Positions 8,060 through 16,242 of a stretch of DNA of 64,000 nucleotides are shown here, in pieces. The position numbers and the translations under genes are program-made. The notes beneath the pieces were generated by a model. It did no database searches and was not told where the DNA came from. It saw only the letters and a program-made list of their open reading frames with translations. Within the stretch, counting starts at the first letter, position 1; each line of letters starts with the position of its first letter. Origin of the DNA: Ideonella dechloratans (GTDB lineage Bacteria > Pseudomonadota > Gammaproteobacteria > Burkholderiales > Burkholderiaceae_C); assembly GCF_021049305.1 (NCBI RefSeq), contig NZ_CP088082.1:434001-498000 (forward strand), read 5' to 3'.

Positions 8060-8806
8060 GTGAATCCAGAACTCAATCGCCGGGTCGCCGTGGTGACTGG
8101 CGGAGCGACTGGCATTGGGCGTGCGACAAGCGTCCTGCTGGCGAAACAAGGAATCAGCGTAGCGGTCGTGTACTCGCGCAGCGTCGAAGAGGCAGAACAA
8201 TTGGTGGCGGATATTCAGGCCGCCGGCAGCAGGGCGATGGCCGTGCAAGCCCCCATCGAGGACGCGCGATCAGTCGACTCCATGATTGACTCGGTCGTCG
8301 GCGCTTGGGGCCGCATCGACTACCTGATCAACAATGCCGGCGTGACTCGGCAACTGCGCTTCGATGACCTCGAGGGGATCACAGACGACGCCTGGAACGA
8401 TCTCTTCGCGGTGAACGTCAAGGGCACATTCAACTGCTGCAGGGCTGCCGCACCACATTTGAAGCGACAGCAAGGCGCGTCCATTGTCAATGTCGGCAGT
8501 GTTGCCGGAGAAACTGGGTATGGCTCGTCGCTTCCCTACGCGGTTTCCAAGGCAGCAGTCCATGGCTTGACCCGCTCCTTGGCCAGGGCGCTAGCGCCGA
8601 AAGTCCGCGTCAACTGCATCGCTCCCGGTGCTGTAGAGACGAGATGGTGGCGCGGACATGAAGACAAGATGCGTGCACTGTCCGGACACCTGGCGCTACA
8701 GCGCATATCGTCGCCCGAGGACATCGCGCAGCTGATTCTGATGCTGCTGAACGCGGAGTCAATGACGGGGCAGATCGTGCGGGCATACAACGGTCAGACC
8801 CTGTAA
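8060..8806 (+). CDS. Short-chain dehydrogenase/reductase (FabG-like)
   Basis: A 248-residue classical SDR. The cofactor motif TGGATGIG lies near residues 13-20, NNAG near 92-95, and catalytic Ser (NVGSVAGE) and YAVSK near 155-159. A GTG start at 8060 fits the canonical N-terminus. It follows the cupin gene by 92 bp. Probably an NAD(P)H-dependent ketoreductase acting with the neighbouring monooxygenase and cupin. Its stop codon lies in the same frame as the next, apparently 5'-truncated gene. Confidence 0.85.
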   Translation: MNPELNRRVAVVTGGATGIGRATSVLLAKQGISVAVVYSRSVEEAEQLVADIQAAGSRAMAVQAPIEDARSVDSMIDSVVGAWGRIDYLINNAGVTRQLRFDDLEGITDDAWNDLFAVNVKGTFNCCRAAAPHLKRQQGASIVNVGSVAGETGYGSSLPYAVSKAAVHGLTRSLARALAPKVRVNCIAPGAVETRWWRGHEDKMRALSGHLALQRISSPEDIAQLILMLLNAESMTGQIVRAYNGQTL

Positions 8807-8851
8807 AGCGACAGCCCTACCTGCACACACTTTCAGACCTTTGACGCCCTG

Positions 8852-9283
8852 GTGCGCATCATCGGCGAGGCCTCGGCCGGTGACCTGGCCCGCATGGCCC
8901 GCGAGCGCAGCGCCTTCCTGCACGCCAACCCCGATTGCAACCACGCGGCCATTGCAGCCGATGTGCTGCAGAGCCTGCGCCAGATGCTGGAGGCCGCCGG
9001 CCCCATCACCCCCGACGAGGCCGCGGCCCTGGACGAGGTGGCGGCCCTGCTGGCCCAGGCGCCACCGGGCGAGCTGGCCAAGGCCTGGGCACAGGCCCGC
9101 CAGCGGGCGCAGACGGCGGGCGCCGGCCTAGTGCAGGGGCTGGGGCAGGGCCTGAGCCAGGGCGGGCAGGCGGTGGCGCGCACCGCCGGCCAGGTGGCAC
9201 AACGCCTGCCCGGCGTGCTGAAAGACATCGAATCCACCGGCCAGCAGGTGCGCGAGCGCCTGGGCCGGACCCTCAAGCGCTGA
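8852..9283 (+). CDS. Hypothetical protein, probably 5'-truncated
   Basis: A 143-residue Ala/Gly/Gln-rich protein of unknown family ending VLKDIESTGQQVRERLGRTLKR. The only usable start is a GTG at 8852 without a Shine-Dalgarno. The frame is open back to the SDR stop at 8804-8806, and that stretch reads like coding sequence (HFQTFDALVRIIGEASAGD). The natural start therefore seems to have been lost at a junction with the lower-GC block on the left. A Gly/Gln-rich pseudo-repeat (GAGLVQGLGQGLSQGGQAV) separates two helical segments. Confidence 0.45.
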   Translation: MRIIGEASAGDLARMARERSAFLHANPDCNHAAIAADVLQSLRQMLEAAGPITPDEAAALDEVAALLAQAPPGELAKAWAQARQRAQTAGAGLVQGLGQGLSQGGQAVARTAGQVAQRLPGVLKDIESTGQQVRERLGRTLKR

Positions 9284-9349
9284 GGCGGGCCCTCCAGCCC
9301 CGTCCCGGCGAGCTTCCGTCCCCTTCGACTTTCCAAGAGACCCCCCTTC

Positions 9350-9712
9350 ATGCCGACCCTGCTGAGTTCCCTGGTGGTGGCCTTCGTGGCCGTGCTGCAC
9401 CTCTACATCCTGGTGCTGGAGATGTTCCTCTGGGACAAGCCCATGGGCCGCAAGGCCTTCGGCCTGAGCCCCGATCGCGCGGTCCTCACCAAGGTGATGG
9501 CGGCCAACCAGGGCCTGTACAACGGCTTCCTGGCGGCCGGCCTGCTGTGGAGCCTGCTGGCCCCGCAGGCCCTGGCGCGTCCGCTGCAGTTCTTCTTCCT
9601 GGGCTGCGTGCTGGTGGCGGGCCTGTTCGGCGCAGCCACCGCCAGCCGCAAGATCCTTTACATCCAGGCCCTGCCGGCGCTGGTGGGCCTGGGGCTGGTG
9701 TGGATGGGGTGA
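9350..9712 (+). CDS. DUF1304 family membrane protein
   Basis: A 120-residue integral membrane protein matching the DUF1304 pattern. The first helix is VVAFVAVLHLYILVLEMFLW, then the cytoplasmic segment FGLSPD and ANQGLYNGFLAAGLLWSL, and two more hydrophobic segments. About four transmembrane helices are expected. Family function is unknown. Start ATG at 9350, 66 bp after the preceding gene. Confidence 0.8.
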   Translation: MPTLLSSLVVAFVAVLHLYILVLEMFLWDKPMGRKAFGLSPDRAVLTKVMAANQGLYNGFLAAGLLWSLLAPQALARPLQFFFLGCVLVAGLFGAATASRKILYIQALPALVGLGLVWMG

Positions 9713-9820
9713 GAGAAGGGTAAGCCGACCCGTCGCGTCAGAAAATACTCAACTGTCGTCGCTGCAGGCCGATAGAACCCGGTGGTGGTCGGTGACCGGC
9801 CCGTCGGAGCAGGAAAGGCA

Positions 9821-10849
9821 ATGGGCGCAGTGGGATCATGGCGGACACGCTTCAGGGCGGCATGGCGGGCGGCCGCGGCGGCGTGGGCTGCGCCGGAACA
9901 GCCGCCTGTGCGTCCTCCGCTGTCCCTGGCCCTTGCCACCGCGACGGATGCACCTTCCGGCCAGCACGTGCAGCGCCAGAACGACATCCTGCGCGCCATC
10001 ACCGAATCCCTGCCGGCCACGGTGGTGATCGTCGATTCCACCGGGCGCTACCGTTTCGTGAACAGCGCCTTCGAGCGGCTGGTGGGGCGCCCGGCCCGTG
10101 ACATCATCGGGCGCACGGCCGTCGAGGTGCTGGGGGCCGAGGAGGTGGCTCGCCGCATGCCCTACATGCAACGTGCCTTTGCCGGCGAATCCGTCGACTT
10201 CGTGCTGGAGTACCCCGCCGAGGCCGGCAGCACCTTCCTGGCGCTCAGCTGCATCCCGCTCAAGGTCGATGGCGCCTTCGACGGCTTCGTCGGCATCAGC
10301 CAGGACATCACGGCCCAGCGCCGCGAGCAGCAGCGCCTGGCCCACCTGGCCGAGCGCGACCCGCTGACCGGGCTGTTCAACCGCACCGGCCTGGCGCAGC
10401 GCCTGGAGGATGAGCGCCAGCGCCCCGACGCCGGGCCCATCGCCTTGCTCTACATCGACCTGGACCACTTCAAGCCGGTGAACGACCGCATGGGCCACCT
10501 GGCCGGTGACCGTGTGCTGCAGCTTTTCGCCCGGCGCCTGGTCCAGTCGGTGCGCAGCACGGACGTGGTGGCCCGGTTGGGGGGCGACGAGTTCGCCATC
10601 CTGCTCACCGGCATGCACGATCTTGCGCTGGCCCGGATCGTGGCCGACAAGGTGCTGCGCGCCGCCGAGCGCCCCTTCGAAGTGGACGGGGTGTCCGTGT
10701 CCGTCGGCGCCAGCATCGGCGTGGCTGTGCTGCCACCGGAGCAGGCCGGCCTGCGCGCGCTGCTGGCCCAGGCCGACATCCAGCTCTACCGGGCCAAGTC
10801 GGCCGGGCGCGGTCAGTTCTGCACGGAGTTCGCCGAGCTCATCGACTGA
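9821..10849 (+). CDS. PAS-GGDEF diguanylate cyclase
   Basis: A 342-residue protein with an N-terminal basic/Ala-rich segment, one PAS domain (ITESLPATVVIVDSTGRYRFVN...) and a C-terminal GGDEF domain. The active-site loop is LGGDEF, and an RxxD inhibitory site (RSTD) lies five residues before it. This supports active c-di-GMP synthesis with product inhibition. No transmembrane segment is evident, so it is probably cytoplasmic. The ATG at 9821 has an upstream purine-rich GGAGCAGGAAAGG; an in-frame GTG at 9782 is the alternative. Confidence 0.85.
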   Translation: MGAVGSWRTRFRAAWRAAAAAWAAPEQPPVRPPLSLALATATDAPSGQHVQRQNDILRAITESLPATVVIVDSTGRYRFVNSAFERLVGRPARDIIGRTAVEVLGAEEVARRMPYMQRAFAGESVDFVLEYPAEAGSTFLALSCIPLKVDGAFDGFVGISQDITAQRREQQRLAHLAERDPLTGLFNRTGLAQRLEDERQRPDAGPIALLYIDLDHFKPVNDRMGHLAGDRVLQLFARRLVQSVRSTDVVARLGGDEFAILLTGMHDLALARIVADKVLRAAERPFEVDGVSVSVGASIGVAVLPPEQAGLRALLAQADIQLYRAKSAGRGQFCTEFAELID

Positions 10850-10884
10850 GCCTCGTTCGTTCGGAGGGCCGGGGTCCCGGGGTG

Positions 10885-11529
10885 TCAGCGCATCGGAAGG
10901 GCTTGCACATAGGCCGCCACGCTGGCGAAGTCCTGCTCGCGCAGGCCATGGGCCACCACGGTCATCACGGCGCCGTCCGGGCGTTCCTCGGTTCGCTGGA
11001 ACACCGCCAGCTGCTTGACCACGTAATCCGCATGCTGCCCGGCCAGGCGGGGGAAGGTGTCATGCCCCTGTCCCTGGGCGCCATGGCACGACGCACAGGC
11101 CGGGACCTGCCGGGCCGGCACGCCGTGGTCGAAGATGGCCTGGCCGGCATGCAGCGTGGCATCGTCCGCATCGCCCGGCGGTGTGACCGGGACCTGGCGG
11201 GCGTAATAGTCGGCCAGCCCCTCGATCTGGGCATCGGTCAGGCTCCGGCTCAGGCCCCACATGTACTCGAAGCCGGCCGGATCGCGTCTGTCGTGACTGC
11301 GGAATCCCTTCAGCTGGGACACCAGGTAGGGCTGGGACTGACCGGCCAGGTTGGGGAAGTTCGGGGACGTGGCGTTGCCGTCGATGCCGTGACAGTTGGC
11401 GCAGACCTGCCGGGCGAGGACGAGCGCAGGGATGGCCGGATTGGCCAGGTCGCGCGAGCGTTCCGGGTTGGCGCAGCCCGCCAGGGCCAGCGCCGTGGCG
11501 ATCGAGACGGTGATGCCGGGTGGTCGCAT
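10885..11529 (-). CDS. Diheme c-type cytochrome (lipoprotein, cytochrome c4-like)
   Basis: A 214-residue periplasmic electron carrier with two c-type heme motifs, CANCH and CASCH, each followed by the cytochrome c fold pattern (NFPNLAGQ..., FPRLAGQHADYVVKQL). The N-terminus has a lipoprotein-type signal ending ALAGC, so it is probably membrane-anchored. RBS GGAGACC lies just upstream of ATG 11529. The gene lies 18 bp downstream of the cytochrome-porin fusion and is surely co-transcribed. In that pairing it could accept electrons from the outer-membrane fusion and pass them to the respiratory chain. Confidence 0.85.
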   Translation of the reverse strand: MRPPGITVSIATALALAGCANPERSRDLANPAIPALVLARQVCANCHGIDGNATSPNFPNLAGQSQPYLVSQLKGFRSHDRRDPAGFEYMWGLSRSLTDAQIEGLADYYARQVPVTPPGDADDATLHAGQAIFDHGVPARQVPACASCHGAQGQGHDTFPRLAGQHADYVVKQLAVFQRTEERPDGAVMTVVAHGLREQDFASVAAYVQALPMR

Positions 11530-11547
11530 GGTGGTCTCCTGCCGTGC

Positions 11548-13029
11548 CTAGTAGGCGGCCCAGACATAGAGGAACAGGCTGTTGTTGTCCCGCGCGTTGC
11601 GGCCGAAGCCGTCGTAGTTGCTGGCCGCGCCGTTGAAGCGCGCGTAGCCGGTGTACTGCGCGCCGACCCGCAGGTATTGCAGCGGCATCCAGAAGGCCTC
11701 CACGGTCCACCCGCGGGTGCCGGGGTTGCCGGACAGGTTGCCGCTGACCCGCGTGGACGGGGCTTGCGCGGCGGGGTCCGAGGTGATGGTCAGGGTGGCC
11801 GGGTCGAAGCCCGAGCTCTGGTTGGCCGTGTCGGTGTTGCCCGTCAGGCTGAACAGGCCGAGGCTGCCGCCGTACCGGGCCTGGTAGACGTAGCTCAGCT
11901 TGGCGCGGACCAGCTGCGTAGTGTCCGTGCTGCTGGATGGGGCCAGGGGCTGGCCGGAGGCGTTGACGAAGCCGCTCGCCTGTCCGGCGAGGAAGCCGGG
12001 GAGATGGTGGCGCTGTTGGGCGAACACCAGCTGCGCGGTGACGGCATGCGGGTCCAGCAGGTACTGGTACTGCGCGTCGATGTTCCAGTCCTGGAAGCGG
12101 TGCAGCGTGCTGTTGTCCGAGGTGTCCAGCGGGTCGTCATAGACCCGGGCCACCATGCCGCCGGTGCCCAGCATCAGGCTGTGCGCGCCCCATTCACGGT
12201 TCCAGGCCAGGCGCCAGTAGGGGTTGAGCCCGTGCAGCCGGGTCTGGTCGGCCGCGGCCACGCCCGCGCTGAAGACGTGCAGCGCCCCGCGTGAACTGCC
12301 GTAGGCGCCGAGCTCTGCGTAGAGAGAGCGGTTCCAGAACGCATAGCCGGTCAGCCCGGCGATGTTGCCGCCCGCGGCGTAGCCCGGGTAGGGGGCCGCC
12401 CCATCGATGAACTGGCTGCTGCCCGGGCTGGGCACGGGCACGTACTGCATCCAGGCCGGCGCGGTGTTCCAGGGGTCGGCCACGGAGGGGTTGTTGTTGA
12501 GGCTCAGGCCTACGATCAGGTCGCGGTGCTCGTCGATGAAGCGATCGGCCCAGCGCAGGTCCATGTTGTCTGCCTGGGTGCGGCCATGGAAGGAGCCGTT
12601 GTCGGACTGGGCGGCGTAGGGGTCGTGGGTGATCTGCGCGAAGGCGCCCAGGTTGTCGGTGATCTTGCCGCCGACAAACAGGCTCGCGGTGGATGCGATG
12701 AGACGGTCGTTCTTGGCGAAGTCCGCCGCCGGATCATCGCTCTTGCTGGTGTTGGCCACCTTGGACAGGCTGCCCAGCACCATCGCGGACACGGGCACCG
12801 TGCGCTCGCCCAGCGTGTAGCCGGTCATCTTGAACAGGCGGCCGTAGGGCGTGAGCTCGGGGAACTGTCCGCCGGCATGGCATGCCATGCAGTTCTGCCC
12901 CGTCTGGCGGTTGAACAGCGGGATGGCGCTGGACAGATGGGGCCAGGCCACCATCAGCAGGGCCAGCATGGCGTGTCCGCTGCGGCGCCTGAGGGCCGAT
13001 CGGCACCCCCTCACCAGGTGCATCATCAT
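11548..13029 (-). CDS. Outer-membrane monoheme cytochrome-porin fusion (Cyc2-like)
   Basis: A 493-residue protein with a signal peptide (hydrophobic ML ALLMVAWPHLSSA) and one c-type heme motif, CMACH, close to the mature N-terminus. The context FNRQTGQNCMACHAGGQ followed by FPELTPYGRLFKMTGYTLG is the signature arrangement of Cyc2-type fused cytochrome-porins. The rest alternates hydrophobic and polar residues and ends in an aromatic-rich strand (LFLYVWAAY), as in beta-barrels. Cyc2 homologues oxidise Fe(II) at the cell surface in several neutrophilic and acidophilic iron oxidisers; others have no proven role. Paired with a diheme cytochrome. Substrate here is inference. Confidence 0.75.
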   Translation of the reverse strand: MMMHLVRGCRSALRRRSGHAMLALLMVAWPHLSSAIPLFNRQTGQNCMACHAGGQFPELTPYGRLFKMTGYTLGERTVPVSAMVLGSLSKVANTSKSDDPAADFAKNDRLIASTASLFVGGKITDNLGAFAQITHDPYAAQSDNGSFHGRTQADNMDLRWADRFIDEHRDLIVGLSLNNNPSVADPWNTAPAWMQYVPVPSPGSSQFIDGAAPYPGYAAGGNIAGLTGYAFWNRSLYAELGAYGSSRGALHVFSAGVAAADQTRLHGLNPYWRLAWNREWGAHSLMLGTGGMVARVYDDPLDTSDNSTLHRFQDWNIDAQYQYLLDPHAVTAQLVFAQQRHHLPGFLAGQASGFVNASGQPLAPSSSTDTTQLVRAKLSYVYQARYGGSLGLFSLTGNTDTANQSSGFDPATLTITSDPAAQAPSTRVSGNLSGNPGTRGWTVEAFWMPLQYLRVGAQYTGYARFNGAASNYDGFGRNARDNNSLFLYVWAAY

Positions 13030-13395
13030 GCGAGCCTCCGATTCGTGAAGAGATCGGCGCCGGAGTCGGCGAGTTACCCCTCAGTGTATGAACCAGAACC
13101 TCGAGGAACCCCCGTGCAAACGTGAATGGGTGGCCCGATGTGTAGCCCCGACGCAGCAAAAATGGGGTGGCAGAAAGCTTGCGGCAAGCTTTGGGACTCC
13201 CCTACCGACTCGCTTACCTCTTACCGCTTGGCCGGGATCCGTCAGGGCAAGGGTGAAATCGGGCTGATGAGCGCCCGATGTGGAGCCTCAACCGCCCCAT
13301 CGGCCCCAAGCCCGCCGAGGACAAGCCGAGGCACGGTGGGTCAAACTCGCCGTGCCTCGCTGGCAGGTGGGCCTGGCCTGCACGGGCTCAGCCGC
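13030..13395. other. Intergenic region between metQ and cytochrome-porin gene
   Basis: 366 bp without a convincing gene. It holds a perfect 8-bp inverted repeat AAAGCTTG-CGG-CAAGCTTT (13174-13192) of unknown role and a 10-bp hairpin just after metQ (13327-13359). It should also contain the promoter of the minus-strand cytochrome-porin unit, but no clear -35/-10 could be assigned. Confidence 0.6.
13327..13359 (-). terminator. Probable terminator hairpin after metQ
   Basis: CGAGGCACGG and CCGTGCCTCG form a perfect 10-bp stem with a 13-nt loop about 35 bp beyond the metQ stop. There is no clear U-tract on the minus strand, so it may serve as an RNA 3'-end stabiliser rather than a classical intrinsic terminator. 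Confidence 0.45.
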
Positions 13396-14199
13396 TCAGA
13401 ACGCCGGCACCACCGCGCCCTGGTACTTCTGCTCAATGAACTGGCGCGTCTCGGCGCTGTGCAGTGCGGCGTCCAGCTTCTTCAGGGCGACGCTGTTCTG
13501 GTTGTCCGGGCGTGCCACCAGCACGTTGGCGTAGGGGGAGGTCTTCTCGATGAAGAGCGCGTCCTTGCGCGGCGAGAGCTTGGCCTCCAGCGCGTAGTTG
13601 GTGTTGATCAGGGCCAGGTCCACCTGGGGCAGCACGCGCGGCAGGGTGGCGGCTTCCAGTTCACGGAACTTCAGGTGTTTCGGGTTGCCCACCACGTCCT
13701 TGGGCGTGGCCAGGATGTTGGCCGGGTCCTTCAGCGTGATCAGCCCGTTGGCCGCCAGCAGCAGCAGTGCGCGACCGCCATTGGTCGGATCGTTGGGCAG
13801 GGCCACGGTGGCGCCGTCGGGAAGATCGGCGAGCTTCTTGTGCTTGACCGAATAGCCTGCGAAGGGCTCGATGTGCACCGGCTGGCCCACCACGACCAGG
13901 TGCGTGCCGCGGCTCTTGTTGAAGGTCTCGAGGTAGGGCACGTGCTGGAAGTAGTTGGCGTCCAGGTGCTTTTCCTCGACCTGCACATTGGGCTGCACAT
14001 AGTCGTTGAAGACCTTGATTTCCAGGTCCACGCCCTGTTGGGCCAGACGGGGCTTGAGCTGCTCCAGGATTTCGGCGTGCGGCACCGGCGAGGCGGCCAC
14101 GGTCAGCTTGACGTTCTGGGCCCATGCGGTGGCGGTGGCCAGCGGCAGCAGGGCGGTGGCCAGGGCGCTGATCAGCGTGCGGCGGGTGAATGCGGACAT
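13396..14199 (-). CDS. metQ: Methionine ABC transporter substrate-binding protein MetQ
   Basis: A 267-residue NlpA/MetQ-family periplasmic binding protein with an N-terminal signal peptide (MSAFTRRTLISALATALLPLATATAWA). Family hallmarks are LTVAASPVPHAEIL, EIKVFNDYVQPN, VEEKHLDANYFQHVPYL and ALINTNYALEAKLSP. It binds methionine and delivers it to MetNI. ATG 14199 with GGAGAT upstream; a longer frame exists but has no signal peptide. The cleavage site is AWA rather than a lipobox, so the protein is probably free in the periplasm. Third gene of metN-metI-metQ. Confidence 0.92.
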   Translation of the reverse strand: MSAFTRRTLISALATALLPLATATAWAQNVKLTVAASPVPHAEILEQLKPRLAQQGVDLEIKVFNDYVQPNVQVEEKHLDANYFQHVPYLETFNKSRGTHLVVVGQPVHIEPFAGYSVKHKKLADLPDGATVALPNDPTNGGRALLLLAANGLITLKDPANILATPKDVVGNPKHLKFRELEAATLPRVLPQVDLALINTNYALEAKLSPRKDALFIEKTSPYANVLVARPDNQNSVALKKLDAALHSAETRQFIEQKYQGAVVPAF

Positions 14200-14330
14200 G
14201 GGAATCTCCTTGTCAGGTGAAGGACGGTGGATGCAAAACGCAGGGACGAACACCCCCTGGGTGGGCGGCCCGGGAGCCGCGACACCTGCTGTGGCAACGG
14301 GGGGAGGACGCTGGCGGCTCGGGCGGCCGC

Positions 14331-15008
14331 TCAGCGGGTCTGACATCGGCGGACCAGCCGGTCGCCGAAGGTTTGGATGAGCTGTACCAGCACCAGCATG
14401 AGGGCCACGGTGACGACCATGACCTCGGTCTGGAAGCGCTGGTAGCCATAGCGCACGGCCAGGTCACCCAGGCCGCCGCCGCCGATCACGCCGGACATGG
14501 CGGTGTAGGACACCAGGGCCACCGCGGTCACGGTGGTGGCGCCGATCAGGCCGGGCAGGGCTTCGGGCAGCAGCACCTTGAACACCAGTTGATGCAGGCG
14601 CGCGCCCATGGCCTGGCTGGCCTCCACCACGCCGGGGTCCACCTCGCGCAAGGTGTTCTCGGCCAGGCGGGCGAAGAAGGGCGCTGCGGCAGCCACCAGC
14701 GGCGGGATGGCCCCGGCCACGCCCAGCGAGGTGCCCACCAGCTGCAGCGTGAGGGGGATCATCACGATCAGCAGGATGATGAAGGGCAACGAGCGCAGCA
14801 GGTTGATGGCCAGTGACAGCGCGGCATACAGCCGCGGACGGGCCAACAGGGCGCCGGGTGCGGTGAGGTACAGCAGCACGCCCACTGGCAGGCCCGCCAG
14901 CACCGTGAACAGCAGCGCCATGCCCAGCATGGTCAGCGTGTCCAGGCTGGCGAAGCCGATCTCGGACCAGTCGATGGCCGCGAAGGCGGCCCAGCTCAGA
15001 GTGTTCAT
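14331..15008 (-). CDS. metI: Methionine ABC transporter permease MetI
   Basis: A 225-residue inner-membrane permease of the MetI type. Five or so hydrophobic segments are visible (LTMLGMALLFTVLAGLPVGVLLYL, SLPFIILLIVMIPLTL and others). The EAA loop that contacts MetN is EASQAMGARLHQLVFKVLLPEALPG. The ATG at 15008 overlaps the metN stop in an ATGA arrangement, showing translational coupling. Lies between metN and metQ. Confidence 0.92.
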   Translation of the reverse strand: MNTLSWAAFAAIDWSEIGFASLDTLTMLGMALLFTVLAGLPVGVLLYLTAPGALLARPRLYAALSLAINLLRSLPFIILLIVMIPLTLQLVGTSLGVAGAIPPLVAAAAPFFARLAENTLREVDPGVVEASQAMGARLHQLVFKVLLPEALPGLIGATTVTAVALVSYTAMSGVIGGGGLGDLAVRYGYQRFQTEVMVVTVALMLVLVQLIQTFGDRLVRRCQTR

Positions 15009-16063
15009 GCGCCGACCTCCTCGGCCGCCTGCGCGGCGGCGGGCGCCACGCCCAGCCACCGGGCCTGTGCGCCCAGGGCCGCCACCACGGCGGGCAGCTC
15101 GGCCAGCGGCAGCGCCGCGCCCAGCACCTCGGCCCGCAGCCGGGCCACGGGCACGCCCTTGAGCCGGGTGAGCCGGCCTTCCAGCAGGTTCACGCGCAGG
15201 CCGGCGCTCTGGCGCAAGGTGTCCAGCAGCGGCAGACGGGCCACCTCGCCCACGGCCGTGAGCTGCAGCACCGGGTGTCCGGAGGCAGGCGAATCGCCCT
15301 CGTCCAGCAGAAAGCCCGCGCCCGCCAGCAGGGCCCGCGTGGTGGCGTGCTGCGGGTGCAGGAAGACATCGATCACCGGACCCTGCTCGACGATATGGCC
15401 GCGCTCGAGCACCGCCACCCGGTCGCACAGGGCGTGGATCACATGCATCTCGTGCGTGATGAGCAGGATGGTCAGCCGCAGGCGGCGGCTGATGTCACCC
15501 AGCAGCGCCAGGATCTGCTCTGTTGTTTCCGGGTCCAGCGCCGAGGTGGCTTCATCGCACAGCAGCACCTCGGGGTCGTTGGCCAGGGCGCGGGCAATGC
15601 CCACGCGCTGCTTCTGTCCGCCGGAGAGTTGGGACGGATGCCGGTCGCGCAGTTCGGAAAGACCAACCAGGGCGAGCAGTTCGTCGACCCGCGCGTCCAT
15701 CTCGGCCGCGCTGCGCTGGCCAGCCAGCTCCATCGGGAAGCGGACGTTGCCGGCGACGGTGCGCGACTGCAGCAGGTTGAAGTGTTGGAACACCATGCCG
15801 ATGCGCTGGCGCTGCTGTTGCAGTGCCCGGGGCGGCAGGGTGGTGAGGTCCACGCCCCCAACCCGCACACTGCCCTCGTCGGGCCGTTCCAGCAGATTGA
15901 TGCAGCGGATCAGCGTGCTCTTGCCGGCGCCGGAGCGGCCGATGACGCCGAAGATCTCGCCGGCCTGCACGTTGAGGGTCACCTGGTCCAGGGCCAGCGT
16001 GGCGGCGGCGGGGGCACCACGCCGGCTGGCGTAGCGCTTGGTCAGACTGAGAAGTTCGATCAC
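15005..16063 (-). CDS. metN: Methionine ABC transporter ATP-binding protein MetN
   Basis: A 352-residue ABC ATPase energising methionine uptake. Walker A GRSGAGKST, signature LSGGQKQRVGIARAL and Walker B LLCDEATSALDP are all present, followed by the family-specific C-terminal ACT-like NIL domain (about residues 265-340) that senses cytoplasmic methionine. No ATG is available; GTG at 16063 gives the canonical MIELLSLTKRY start, with a TTG nine bases further upstream as alternative. First gene of metN-metI-metQ. Confidence 0.9.
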   Translation of the reverse strand: MIELLSLTKRYASRRGAPAAATLALDQVTLNVQAGEIFGVIGRSGAGKSTLIRCINLLERPDEGSVRVGGVDLTTLPPRALQQQRQRIGMVFQHFNLLQSRTVAGNVRFPMELAGQRSAAEMDARVDELLALVGLSELRDRHPSQLSGGQKQRVGIARALANDPEVLLCDEATSALDPETTEQILALLGDISRRLRLTILLITHEMHVIHALCDRVAVLERGHIVEQGPVIDVFLHPQHATTRALLAGAGFLLDEGDSPASGHPVLQLTAVGEVARLPLLDTLRQSAGLRVNLLEGRLTRLKGVPVARLRAEVLGAALPLAELPAVVAALGAQARWLGVAPAAAQAAEEVGA

Positions 16064-16164
16064 GGGACACAAAGGCCGCGGTGGTGGGCCGGTCCCGGGT
16101 GGGGGCCAGGGCCTGACGCGGCGGAACGCCTTCTGGTGAGGCTGGTTCTGCAGTCTAGACAGGC

Positions 16165-16225
16165 ATTTTTAGATTAGGAAGTTTTGAATATCTATTAACA
16201 AATTTCCGATTGATATAAAGATGCG
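16165..16225 (-). promoter_or_regulatory. AT-rich promoter region upstream of metN
   Basis: A strikingly AT-rich 60-bp stretch in GC-rich surroundings, about 100 bp before metN. It contains TTGTTA and TAATCT-type hexamers on the minus strand and most likely holds the metNIQ promoter. A roughly 100-nt untranslated leader follows. I see no recognisable SAM riboswitch in it. Confidence 0.4.
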
Positions 16226-16242
16226 TGCCGCGGCCGATCGGC

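Noticed and set aside
16064..16242. SAM or methionine riboswitch before metN
   Set aside because: The leader shows only an AT-rich promoter-like part and no conserved SAM-I/II/III core that I can recognise.
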